Assembly: GCA_963768415.1 (NCBI GenBank)
Contig: CAVYHX010000014.1
Span: forward strand, 11,671 to 75,670
Reading direction: 5' to 3'
DNA from: CAVYHX01 sp963768415
Lineage (GTDB): Bacteria > Pseudomonadota > Gammaproteobacteria > UBA9214
DNA: 64,000 nucleotides
Shown: one piece after another, positions 51,006-59,146 of the stretch
Position numbering within the stretch: position 1 is the first letter of the stretch
Layout of the letters: each line of letters opens with the position of its first letter
Program-made: the position numbers and the translations under genes
The notes under the pieces: generated by a model
What the model was told of the DNA's origin: nothing
The model's input: the letters and a program-made list of their open reading frames with translations, nothing else
The model's database searches: none

Positions 51006-51515
51006 ATGAGACGCTTGTATTTCATATTACCTGCCATGGAAGTTACACATAAGGTCGTGGATGAACTGCTGCTGGCGCGAATTGAAGAGCGCCATATTCA
51101 TGTCATCGCCAAAGAAAACTCCCCCATGGAAGATTTACCGGAAGCCACACTCTTGCAGAAAAGCGATTTCGTGCCCGCCCTTGAACGCGGAGTTGCCCTG
51201 GGCGGTGCAACCGGTGTAGTTGCGGGACTGGTAGCATTGGCTTTCCCACCCGCAGGTCTAGTATTAGGAGGCGGCGCTGTCCTCAGTATCGCTCTGGCCG
51301 GTGCCGGCGTGGGCGCCTGGTTGTCCAGCATGATCGGCATAGACGCACCTAACAGCCGATTGAAGGCCTTTGAAGAGGCTATCGAAAAAGGAGAATTTCT
51401 CATGTTGGTGGATGTCCCGAAGGACCGCGTCGATGAGATCGATGAACTGGTTAAACAGCATCACCCGGAAGCCAAGATTGAAGGAACAGAGCCGACTATT
51501 CCAGCATTCCCCTGA
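51006..51515 (+). CDS. Glycine-rich membrane-associated protein of unknown function
   Basis: A 169-aa protein with a clear AGGAG ribosome site. Residues about 62-110 form a Gly/Ala-rich hydrophobic hairpin (GVALGGATGVVAGLVALAFP, then GLVLGGGAVLSIALAGAGVG) with glycine-zipper spacing. It is flanked by soluble alpha/beta parts that resemble a ferredoxin-like fold (LYFILPAMEVTHKVVDELL and FLMLVDVPKDRVDEIDELV). It resembles DUF1269-like proteins, but I cannot assign the family. It is divergent from the NifX-like gene. Confidence 0.7.
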   Translation: MRRLYFILPAMEVTHKVVDELLLARIEERHIHVIAKENSPMEDLPEATLLQKSDFVPALERGVALGGATGVVAGLVALAFPPAGLVLGGGAVLSIALAGAGVGAWLSSMIGIDAPNSRLKAFEEAIEKGEFLMLVDVPKDRVDEIDELVKQHHPEAKIEGTEPTIPAFP

Positions 51516-51769
51516 TTTTATCCCTGCCGTTTATTAGCGCTGAGTTCAATGCATGTCAGCTGCAGACGTGTCTCTGCTGGTATGACACGCAAGCGTTCAG
51601 GCAAGATAGTTGCGAAGAAACCCGTCTCTGGCGAATCAGTAATTTTCACCTGAAACAATTAGTCAGACGTCGTTTTAGCGAAGACTACATTGCCTGGCGA
51701 TCTTGAAGGCGTCATCGACTGAGCAGTCATTTTGTTGCCAACTTCAGCTTGCTGCTTTTCTTTACCCGC

Positions 51770-52690
51770 CTACCCCAACAAGGCGTTCAAATGTGCAGCT
51801 ACGCTACGACCCAGTGCTGGCAATGCATAACCGCCCTCCAGAACCGACACAATCCTGCCTTCAGCATGACATTCGGCGATCTTGCGAATTTCTTCCGTCA
51901 CCCAGAAAAAATCTGCTTCGCACAAACTCAGCCCGGCCATCTCGTCTTCGAGATGCGCATCAAATCCTGCGGAAACAAGAATCAGCTGCGGTTTAAAATC
52001 TTCCAACCTCGGCATCCATTGAGCCTTCACTGCGGCACGAAAGGCCGGACCGTCGGTCCCCGCCCGCAATGGAACGCTGACAATATTCCCGGCGACAGCA
52101 TCAAAACCGCGATGGGGATAAAAGGGATGCTGGAATGCGGAACAATAGAGAACCCTGGGATCACCTATAAAAATGGTTTCGGTGCCATTACCGTGGTGGA
52201 CATCGAAATCCACAATCGCAATTCTTTCAAGCCCATGGGCGTGCAAAGCATGAGCGGCACCGACGGCAACGTTGTTAAAAATACAGAATCCCATCGCCCT
52301 GTTCCGTTCGGCGTGGTGACCCGGGGGCCTTACACTGCAAAACGCGGCCTTGCTCTGGCCAGACATGACCAGATCGACCCCGAGAACGACCGCGCCGGCA
52401 GCCCGCAAAGCGGCTGTGAGGCTATGAGGGTTCATCGAAGTATCCGGATCCAGCCAGACCCTGCCCTGTTGCGGCGCCTTGTTGAAAATTTCCTCGACGT
52501 AGTGCCGATCATGCACCCGGCAAAGTTGCTCGCGAGTCACCAGCGGCGCATCGTAACGCCGAAGCGCAACATAAAGACCGCTCGATAAAATCTGATCTTC
52601 AATGGCCGCCAGACGTTCTGGACACTCGGGGTGCTGCTCACCCATGTCGTGCAACGCGCAGTCGGGGTGTGATATAAATGCTATGGTCAT
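51770..52690 (-). CDS. Histone-deacetylase-family (AcuC/HDAC-like) protein deacetylase
   Basis: A zinc hydrolase of the arginase/deacetylase fold, 306 aa. Active-site residues are visible: tandem His in RPPGHHAERNRAMGFCIFNN (H125/H126), zinc ligands D163 and H165 in DFDVHHGNGTE, and D244 in VSAGFDAHLED. The substrate could be acetyl-lysine on proteins, an acetylpolyamine or acetoin-related. Divergence (77 bp) from an acyl-CoA synthetase/acetyltransferase points to reversible protein acetylation (inference). About 250 bp after its stop shows no gene. Confidence 0.88.
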   Translation of the reverse strand: MTIAFISHPDCALHDMGEQHPECPERLAAIEDQILSSGLYVALRRYDAPLVTREQLCRVHDRHYVEEIFNKAPQQGRVWLDPDTSMNPHSLTAALRAAGAVVLGVDLVMSGQSKAAFCSVRPPGHHAERNRAMGFCIFNNVAVGAAHALHAHGLERIAIVDFDVHHGNGTETIFIGDPRVLYCSAFQHPFYPHRGFDAVAGNIVSVPLRAGTDGPAFRAAVKAQWMPRLEDFKPQLILVSAGFDAHLEDEMAGLSLCEADFFWVTEEIRKIAECHAEGRIVSVLEGGYALPALGRSVAAHLNALLG

Positions 52691-52767
52691 TTAAGTTTCC
52701 GTTTCCAGACCTTGCCCCTTGCAAGCACGAGGACTGAAGATTACATCAGACTAGCAGAGAAGTTGAT

Positions 52768-55449
52768 ATGGGACCGCACTTTCTTGATCGTCTTTTTGCA
52801 CCACCGGCGATTGCTGTTTTCGGCGCCAGTGAACGCCATGACTCTGTTGGTGGCCGGATATTCGGCAACCTTCTGCAAAGCGGTTTTTCCGGCCCGCTCT
52901 ATGCGGTAAACCCAAAGCACAAGCGGCTGTTCAAGCAGGACTGCTATCCATCCATCGAAGCCATCGGCAAGCCTGTAGACCTTGCGATTATCGCAACACC
53001 GGCGGCGACAGTACCGGACATCGTCCACGCCTGTGGTGAACAGAGTGTCGGTGCGGCAATCATCGTTTCCGCCGGATTCAGTGAAGGTGACGGCCGGGGC
53101 GCCGCGCTTGAAAAAGCGGTGATCGACACGGCACGCCGTTACCAAATACGGATTCTCGGACCGAACTGCCTGGGTCTTATTCGTACTTCTGTAAATATGA
53201 ATGCAACCTTCAGCAAGAACACGGCAAAGCACGGCCATTTAGCCCTGGTATCCCAATCCGGAGCGTTGTGTACGGCGGTTCTTGACTGGGCAACCACCTA
53301 TGATATCGGTTTTTCTGTAATCGCTTCACTCGGCGATGCCGCAGACGTCGATTTTGGCGACATTCTGGATTACCTGGCACAAGATCGCGAGACGCACAGT
53401 ATTCTTCTTTATGTCGAAGGCGTGCGTGAAGCACGGCGTTTTATGAGTGGCTTGCGCGTTGCCGCCCGGATGAAACCCGTGATAGTGATCAAGGCCGGCC
53501 GCCATCAGGAGGGATCGCGCGCTGCGGTAACGCATACCGGCGCAATGGTTGGCGCTGATGATGTGTTTGACGCGGCCCTGCAACGGGCAGGAGCGGTACG
53601 CGTGATGACCATCGGGCAATTGTTTGCCGCGGCCCAACTGCTTTCCACCCAGCATCGTGTACAAGGTAATCGGCTGGCCATTGTCACCAACGGCGGCGGC
53701 CCCGGTGTCATGGCCGTTGATCGAGCGATCGATCTTGGTGTCGAACTGGCCGCGCTTTCGGACGCTACGCTAGCACAGCTTGACCAGGTCCTTCCGCCTC
53801 ATTGGTCACACAGTAACCCGATCGATGTACTGGGGGATGCCACGCCGGAACGTTACCAGGCGGCCGTCGATGCCTGCCTGACGGATCCCGGTGTCGATGG
53901 CGTTCTTGCCATGCTGACGCCACAGGCAATGACGGATGCAACAGCCTGTGCCGAGGCGGTGATTGCTGCACACGCGGACCATGAAAGAAAGCCGGTACTG
54001 ACGTGCTGGATGGGCGAGCAACAGGTTGAAGATGCGAACAAGGCATTCTCAAAACATCATATGCCCGGCTTTACCAGCCCTGAAGCCTCCGTCGAAGCTT
54101 TTGCCTATCTTGCCACTTATTACCGTAATCAACAGTTACTGATGCAGGTGCCCACTCCGCTTTCACCGCGCAGCGAGCCCGACATTGAAGGTGCACGACT
54201 GATTATTGAGGGTGTATTGTCACAAAAGCGCGCTATCCTCACCTCTGCAGAATCCAGGGCAATACTGCATGCGTTCGCCATCCCGGTTACCCAGGTGATT
54301 GAAGCCGATTCGGCCAACGGCGCACTGGTCGCCGCTGAATCAGTGGGCTTCCCTGTGGCGATGAAAATCAACTCGCCGGATATAACCCACAAGTCAGATG
54401 TCGATGGCGTCCGCCTTAATATTGGTAACGCACAGGCAATACGCGGCATTTTTCAGGAACTCATGGCACGTGCATGCGACAAATGTCCCGACGCGACTAT
54501 CAAAGGTGTGACCATTGAAGCCATGCACACGCCCGTGCACGGACGTGAATTATTAGTCGGTGTCGTCCGCGACCCGGTGTTCGGTCCGGCGATCACCTTT
54601 GGCGCTGGCGGCACCCAGGTGGAAGTGTTGCGTGATCGTACCGTGGCACTGCCACCGCTGAACACGTTCCTGGTGGAAAAGATGATCAGCACCACGCGCA
54701 CTGCCCGTCTGCTGGGTACATACAGAGGCAGGCCGGCCATCAAGATGGACGCACTGATCCAGACCTTAAGGCGAGTCTCCGAAATGGTCTGTGAGCTGCC
54801 ACAAATCAAAGCGCTGGATATTAACCCGCTCATCGCCGACGAAAACGGGATAAGAGTCGTGGATGCCCGAATCATAGTAGAACACCACACGCCATCACTG
54901 GATCGCTATGTCCATATGGCCATTCATCCTTACCCGAGCCATCTGGTCTCTCACCACCAGTTAGCGGATGGCACTGACATCACTATCCGCCCTATCCGGC
55001 CGGAAGATGCCGTCATTGAAGATCGCTTTGTAAGGGAGCTTTCACCAGAGGCGAAGTATTTCCGCTTCATGAGCGGCCTCAATGAACTGACCCAGGACAT
55101 GCTGGTGCGCTTTACCCAGCTCGACTATCACCGCGAACTCGCACTGATCGCTGTACTGAATGATGATGGCAACGAAAGTGAGTTGGGCGTTGCCCGTTAC
55201 GCCGTGAACCCCGACGGAAACAGTTGTGAATTTGCGCTGGTTGTGTCGGATAAATGGCAACACAAAGGCATCGGTTCACAACTGATGACAGCTCTCATGG
55301 AAGCGGCACGTCAGCGGGGCTTTAGAGAACTGGATGGCGAGATTCTTGCTTCCAATCACAACATGCTTGAACTGGTAGAGAGCCTGGGATTCCATATCCG
55401 GATTCATCCGGAAGACCTCGGAATCAGGATTGCAACAAGGACCCTCTGA
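52768..55449 (+). CDS. Bifunctional acyl-CoA synthetase (ADP-forming type) / GNAT acetyltransferase, Pat-like
   Basis: An 893-aa protein in the order of E. coli PatZ/YfiQ. The CoA-binding domain starts PPAIAVFGASERHDSVGGRI. The ligase-like domains contain ILGPNCLGLIRTSVNMNATF and VSQSGALCTAVLDWA. The ATP-grasp part has FPVAMKINSPDITHKSDVDG near 531. The C-terminal GNAT domain from about 733 has DITIRPIRPEDAVIEDRFVR and VVSDKWQHKGIGSQLMTALM. Such proteins acetylate lysines, for example on acetyl-CoA synthetase. It is divergent from an HDAC-like gene. Confidence 0.9.
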   Translation: MGPHFLDRLFAPPAIAVFGASERHDSVGGRIFGNLLQSGFSGPLYAVNPKHKRLFKQDCYPSIEAIGKPVDLAIIATPAATVPDIVHACGEQSVGAAIIVSAGFSEGDGRGAALEKAVIDTARRYQIRILGPNCLGLIRTSVNMNATFSKNTAKHGHLALVSQSGALCTAVLDWATTYDIGFSVIASLGDAADVDFGDILDYLAQDRETHSILLYVEGVREARRFMSGLRVAARMKPVIVIKAGRHQEGSRAAVTHTGAMVGADDVFDAALQRAGAVRVMTIGQLFAAAQLLSTQHRVQGNRLAIVTNGGGPGVMAVDRAIDLGVELAALSDATLAQLDQVLPPHWSHSNPIDVLGDATPERYQAAVDACLTDPGVDGVLAMLTPQAMTDATACAEAVIAAHADHERKPVLTCWMGEQQVEDANKAFSKHHMPGFTSPEASVEAFAYLATYYRNQQLLMQVPTPLSPRSEPDIEGARLIIEGVLSQKRAILTSAESRAILHAFAIPVTQVIEADSANGALVAAESVGFPVAMKINSPDITHKSDVDGVRLNIGNAQAIRGIFQELMARACDKCPDATIKGVTIEAMHTPVHGRELLVGVVRDPVFGPAITFGAGGTQVEVLRDRTVALPPLNTFLVEKMISTTRTARLLGTYRGRPAIKMDALIQTLRRVSEMVCELPQIKALDINPLIADENGIRVVDARIIVEHHTPSLDRYVHMAIHPYPSHLVSHHQLADGTDITIRPIRPEDAVIEDRFVRELSPEAKYFRFMSGLNELTQDMLVRFTQLDYHRELALIAVLNDDGNESELGVARYAVNPDGNSCEFALVVSDKWQHKGIGSQLMTALMEAARQRGFRELDGEILASNHNMLELVESLGFHIRIHPEDLGIRIATRTL

Positions 55450-55474
55450 AGAACCCACATACCACCAGTCGTCA

Positions 55475-55597
55475 GGTCTGGTGAGATAAAACCTGACAAG
55501 TCTGTACGATCAGGCCTGGGTTGTCACAGCCAAGCATTTTGCTGGCAGTATTTGGGCAACACCCAACCATAACTGTTTGTTTCTATTGACTCAGCTC
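55475..55597. repeat. Right-end repeat (R) of the ssrA-integrated island
   Basis: This non-coding block before the ssrA 3' copy is similar to 62689-62814. Shared stretches are AAACCTGACAA, CACAGCCAAGC or its near form, TTTGCTG, and TTTGGGCAAC. It carries TGGGCAAC at 55553-55560. Confidence 0.75.
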
Positions 55598-55624
55598 CGG
55601 GTTCGATTCCCGCCGTCTCCACCA
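55598..55624 (+). other. attR-like copy of the ssrA 3' end
   Basis: CGGGTTCGATTCCCGCCGTC followed by TCCACCA repeats the last 27 nt of ssrA (48646-48672) with one mismatch. This is the T-arm and acceptor end that tyrosine integrases use as a target in tmRNA genes. A terminator begins 6 bp later, so this copy is probably the original ssrA 3' end displaced by the insert. Confidence 0.85.
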
Positions 55625-55630
55625 ATATAA

Positions 55631-55658
55631 AAGGCCACCCGAATGGGTGGCCTTTTTT
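55631..55658 (+). terminator. Strong rho-independent terminator, probably the original ssrA terminator
   Basis: GGCCACCC-GAAT-GGGTGGCC (8-bp perfect stem, 4-nt loop) is followed by seven T. Its position just behind the displaced ssrA 3' copy fits an ssrA terminator separated from the gene by about 7 kb of inserted DNA. Confidence 0.9.
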
Positions 55659-55666
55659 TATGGCTC

Positions 55667-55810
55667 TTCCCCTGATTGAGTGGGTAACACATCAATTTAG
55701 ACGAGACGCTTTCCTTCTGATGGCAAGGTTGTTGGCCGAATACCCGATAAAGCGCCGGGCACAAGTGAATTCGGCCCTACAACGGTAATCTACCCACTCG
55801 ATGTGGGGAA
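55667..55810. mobile_element. MITE-like element, copy 1
   Basis: A 144-bp non-coding element. The arms TTCCCCTGATTGAGTGGGTA and TACCCACTCGATGTGGGGAA are imperfect terminal inverted repeats (17 of 20 pair). Inside, GTTGGCCGAAT and ATTCGGCC form a second dyad. A second copy lies at 62334-62520. Confidence 0.7.
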
Positions 55811-55900
55811 AAGCCTTTTTATATTTGTGGAGATAACGATGGTTCGCCAGCTAGAGCCTGCTCCTACACCCGATTTGGGAGCGTTCCCCGCCTTCAGCCC

Positions 55901-55937
55901 CGTAGGCCGGGTCAAGGAGCAACGCGACGGACCCGGC
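55901..55937. repeat. Short REP-like dyad
   Basis: CGTAGGCCGGGTCAAGGAGC followed by AACGCGACGGACCCGGCGG has CCGGGTC and GACCCGG arms. It lies in the 550-bp non-coding stretch between the Pat-like gene and the DUF6279 gene and resembles GTAGG-headed REP sequences. Just upstream AGAGCCTGCTCCTACACC is reminiscent of the REP head at 31763. Confidence 0.4.
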
Positions 55938-56006
55938 GGAGATTGCTGATCAGAACCGGCAGTAACGAAGATTGTCACAAGTTTCATGGTAGCTGATAAT
56001 CAACCC

Positions 56007-56897
56007 ATGGTCCGTCTTGCCGTCATTGTCATGCTGGCCGTGTTCATCTCTGCCTGCAGCCGGGCCGAGTTCGCCTACCGCAATGCGGACTGGCTACTGG
56101 ACTACTACGCCTGGCAGACTGTTCGAATCAACAAGGCTCAGCGCGATTACTGGCAGCCGCTAAAGAAAGCCGCACTGCAGCACCACCGCGAGGAGGAACT
56201 GCCACTTGTTATCGCCTGGCTGGACCTGGCCGGGCGCATTATCAGGGAAACGGACGCCACGCCTGGCGCTGCCTGCCTGGTCGACAGCGCCCTGCTTCTC
56301 TCCGAGCGGCATGCACGCCTTGCCGTCAACCTCAGCGTTCCCCTGTTTGCCGACCTTGATGCCAGCCAGATCCGGCACCTCGCCGGGTACATGGCGCAGC
56401 GCCAACAGGATGCAGTAAAGCGTTACCTCGATGCGGATCCCGAAAAGAGGAAGGCTTCACGGCAGGAACGGTTCCTCGACCGGGTCGAGCACTGGACCGG
56501 GAAATTGAATGCCAGCCAGAGAACGCGGATCCGGGACGCCCTCGAACGTATCCCTGATCTGAGCGCATCGTGGCTGGCGCATCGCGCCCAGCAAACGGAC
56601 ACCTTGCTGGCCATGCTCGAGACAGGCGCAAGCGCAGAAGACTTGCGAAAATACCTCGAAGAATGGTGGGTACAGCGGGAAGGGACATCGGCACAAACCC
56701 TGCGGCTGTGGCGCATTGCCAGGGATGAGTTCGTGCAACTGATGGATGAACTTGCCACAACGCTCACCCGCAAGCAGCGCGCAAGGCTCGAGGACCGGCT
56801 TGACGACTTGCGCGCTGACCTGGCAGCTTTCCTGCCAGAGCGGCAACTGCCGGCAGACCTGCAGACTGTGCCAACCTGTGCCGGCGCAGCCGTTTGA
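56007..56897 (+). CDS. DUF6279 family lipoprotein
   Basis: Start MVRLAVIVMLAVFISAC gives a lipoprotein signal with the lipobox ISAC (Cys 17) and 296 aa in total. An ATG seven codons earlier is possible. The mature part begins SRAEFAYRNADWLLDYYAWQ, the hallmark of DUF6279 lipoproteins. It is mostly charged helices (QRDYWQPLKKAALQHHREEE, RKQRARLEDRLDDLRADLAA), predicted to lie in the periplasm anchored to a membrane. Function is unknown. No obvious ribosome site. Confidence 0.75.
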   Translation: MVRLAVIVMLAVFISACSRAEFAYRNADWLLDYYAWQTVRINKAQRDYWQPLKKAALQHHREEELPLVIAWLDLAGRIIRETDATPGAACLVDSALLLSERHARLAVNLSVPLFADLDASQIRHLAGYMAQRQQDAVKRYLDADPEKRKASRQERFLDRVEHWTGKLNASQRTRIRDALERIPDLSASWLAHRAQQTDTLLAMLETGASAEDLRKYLEEWWVQREGTSAQTLRLWRIARDEFVQLMDELATTLTRKQRARLEDRLDDLRADLAAFLPERQLPADLQTVPTCAGAAV

Positions 56898-56962
56898 TAC
56901 GCGTACACTCGCCGCAGCAAGCTGTCTTCATGGTAAATAACATTCGTAATACTGGCATTCAA

Positions 56963-57154
56963 ATGCAACTCAAAGATCTTGCATGCTCCACACTGGCCGT
57001 GGCCTTGTTACTGGCTGGTTGCACCAGTCCTCCCGGCAAGCCGACAACCATGCAAGCCTTGCCGGAATGCGGCTGGCTGCCAAATTGCGTTAACAGCGAA
57101 TCCGGTCGTGGCGCACAGGCCAGCAAACCGCTCGGGGCAAATGCGCAAGGCTGA
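56963..57154 (+). CDS. Small putative lipoprotein, possibly a truncated DUF1499 protein
   Basis: A 63-aa product with signal peptide MQLKDLACSTLAVALLLAGC (Cys 20 in LLAGC). ECGWLPNCVNSESG then resembles the Cys-containing start of DUF1499 proteins, which are about twice as long, so this may be a truncated relic. No clear ribosome site precedes it. A minus-strand frame overlaps it (56959-57261), opens MKNVDEPLLRSNDITA and has a better ribosome site (AAAGGA). One of the two may be spurious. Confidence 0.4.
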   Translation: MQLKDLACSTLAVALLLAGCTSPPGKPTTMQALPECGWLPNCVNSESGRGAQASKPLGANAQG

Positions 57155-57297
57155 CTATCGATTAACTGCCGGATACGTTCCCGTGTAGCCGGATCAGCTG
57201 TTGCAGCCGCACTGGCAGTAATGTCGTTACTCCTGAGGAGCGGTTCATCGACATTTTTCATAGCATTCCTTTCAAGGTCGCCAGCGAACCGGGTGGT

Positions 57298-57591
57298 TCA
57301 CATGGGTTGTACAATCGTAAATGCGCCGCGGATATCACCGAGGCGATACCCGGTTGCCCGGTCCTGCGGATAGAGTGCCTTGATCTTTTCTCCAAGCGCA
57401 CCCTCGAAGATTGCTGCCAGAAGCCTGTAACAGGCTTGCATGCAGCAGAAGCATGACCCGCGTATCTCGAGTAAATCCATCTGTAAAAAATCTGCTGTTG
57501 CGTGCAACTTATCCTGACTGTATCCATGCAAGCCCTGTTGATAACCCGTCCCGGAAGGTGCCCGCCGGTGCTTGCTCCGCATTGCCGGCAT
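57298..57591 (-). pseudogene. Possible remnant of a V4R-like (4-vinyl reductase) domain protein
   Basis: The last 60 codons read like a protein end: MDLLEIRGSCFCCMQACYRL, then LAAIFEGALGEKIKALYPQD and RATGYRLGDIRGAFTIVQPM. The pattern of a Cys-containing helix followed by G-x-x-x-C/A-F-x-I resembles V4R-type small-molecule-binding domains. The N-terminal part does not look conserved, so the gene may be truncated. The non-coding stretch 57155-57844 otherwise shows nothing clear. Confidence 0.3.
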
Positions 57592-57844
57592 TACCTGGCG
57601 ACAGCTGGCAGTCTCCCCTGCCTACCTTGCTCACGGGCGAACTCCCGTCTGGTCGTGTAGACTCATACCTGACCAGATCGCAGTAAATCGCGCATGATCA
57701 CCGGTGGTTGGACTCGCTGCATGTCATTAATATTCATCTTATGCAAATATACTGGTTCGACTTCGACCCGCTGGCCATACCCTGCATTGCCTGTATTGGA
57801 AAAATCGAGCCGGGTCGACACGAGGACGGAACCAGGCGCTGCTG

Positions 57845-59131
57845 ATGGAGACTAATGCACATGCCGATATTTCACGACCGCCCAGACATTCCCCGGCCAT
57901 TGCCGCTGTACCGATGAGATCCGCACATTCACTCCGCCGTCGCCTGTGGCGTTGGCTCGCAGAGCGGCTGGCACCGGTCATAGTGGTAATGTGCGCGACC
58001 GGCATGCAGCCCGGCCAGGCGACGGACCAGGCCAGCGAACAGCACCCGCACGCGATGCCGGCACAGGCCGGGGCCAGGGTGCAGGTGGCCGCCACCCCGG
58101 TGCTGGAGCTGCGCAGCGCGCCGCAGCTGGAGGACATCATTCCCGCACTGTCCGCCATGCGGGTGGTGCTGGTCGGCGAGACCCACGACCGCTATGACCA
58201 CCATCAGACTCAGCTGGAGATCATCCGTCGCCTGCATGCCCTCGATCCGCACCTGGTCATCGGCATGGAGATGTTCCAGCAGCCGTTTCAGAACATCCTC
58301 AATGACTACATTGCAGGCGAACTGGATGAACAGGAAATGCTGCGCGGCACCGAGTATTACCGCCGCTGGAAGTATGACTTTCGTCATTACGCCCCGATCC
58401 TGGCATACGCCCGCGAACATGGTTTGCCGGTAATTGCACTGAACCTGCCGGTCGAGCTCACCGACCGGCTGAGCCGCGTCGGCATCGACGGACTGACGGC
58501 AGCCGAGCACAAGCAGCTGCCTGCTGCAATCGATCATTCCGACAAGGCTTATGCAGAGCGGCTCCGCAATATCTATGACCGGCACCCTGGTAGCGCCGGG
58601 CGCGGGTTTGAGGGATTTCTCGAGGTGCAACTGGCCTGGGATGAAGGTATGGCAGAACGCGCTGCCGGGTACCTCGAGGCGCACCCCGACGAGCGCATGG
58701 TGCTGCTCGCCGGGAGCGGACACCTGGCCTACGGCAGCGGCATACCCCAGCGGCTGCAGCGGCGCCTGGGGGACGACATGGCCGTCATCCTCAATGACTG
58801 GCACGGTGAACTGCGGCCGGGGCTTGCCGACTACCTGCTACTGCCGCAACAACAGTCGCTGCCGCCGGCCGGCAAGCTGGGTGCCCTGCTCGAGGAACAA
58901 GAAGACCGGCTGCTGATCACAGACTGCCTGGCCGACAGCCCCTGCAGGCAGGCCGGTCTGAAAGCAGGCGACCGGATCCAGTCGATCAATGACCTCCCCG
59001 TTAACGAACTGGCCGACCTGCGTCTCATCATGTGGAACAAGAAGCCGGGCGATCGTGTCACGCTGGCACTGCAACGCCGCAACTGGCTGGGTAGTGCGCG
59101 AACGCTGAGCCGGGATCTGGTGCTGTACTAG
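57845..59131 (+). CDS. ChaN-family (haem-binding-like) protein with C-terminal PDZ domain
   Basis: A 428-aa protein. The ChaN/DUF399 domain starts near residue 85, with MRVVLVGETHDRYDHHQTQL, VIGMEMFQQPFQNIL and GHLAYGSGIPQRLQ. A PDZ domain (about 355-425) has SPCRQAGLKAGDRIQSINDL and VNELADLRLIM. The N-terminal 55 residues contain a basic run and a weak hydrophobic segment, so export is likely; ATG 57914 is an alternative start. ChaN of Campylobacter binds two haems. The M1-type peptidase gene follows after 15 bp. Confidence 0.85.
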   Translation: METNAHADISRPPRHSPAIAAVPMRSAHSLRRRLWRWLAERLAPVIVVMCATGMQPGQATDQASEQHPHAMPAQAGARVQVAATPVLELRSAPQLEDIIPALSAMRVVLVGETHDRYDHHQTQLEIIRRLHALDPHLVIGMEMFQQPFQNILNDYIAGELDEQEMLRGTEYYRRWKYDFRHYAPILAYAREHGLPVIALNLPVELTDRLSRVGIDGLTAAEHKQLPAAIDHSDKAYAERLRNIYDRHPGSAGRGFEGFLEVQLAWDEGMAERAAGYLEAHPDERMVLLAGSGHLAYGSGIPQRLQRRLGDDMAVILNDWHGELRPGLADYLLLPQQQSLPPAGKLGALLEEQEDRLLITDCLADSPCRQAGLKAGDRIQSINDLPVNELADLRLIMWNKKPGDRVTLALQRRNWLGSARTLSRDLVLY

Positions 59132-59146
59132 CCGTGCCCTGCACCT

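Noticed and set aside
56959..57261. A minus-strand frame of 100 codons with a good ribosome site
   Set aside because: Only the first 45 residues look protein-like and it overlaps the putative lipoprotein antisense. I could not decide between them, so it is noted under that gene only.
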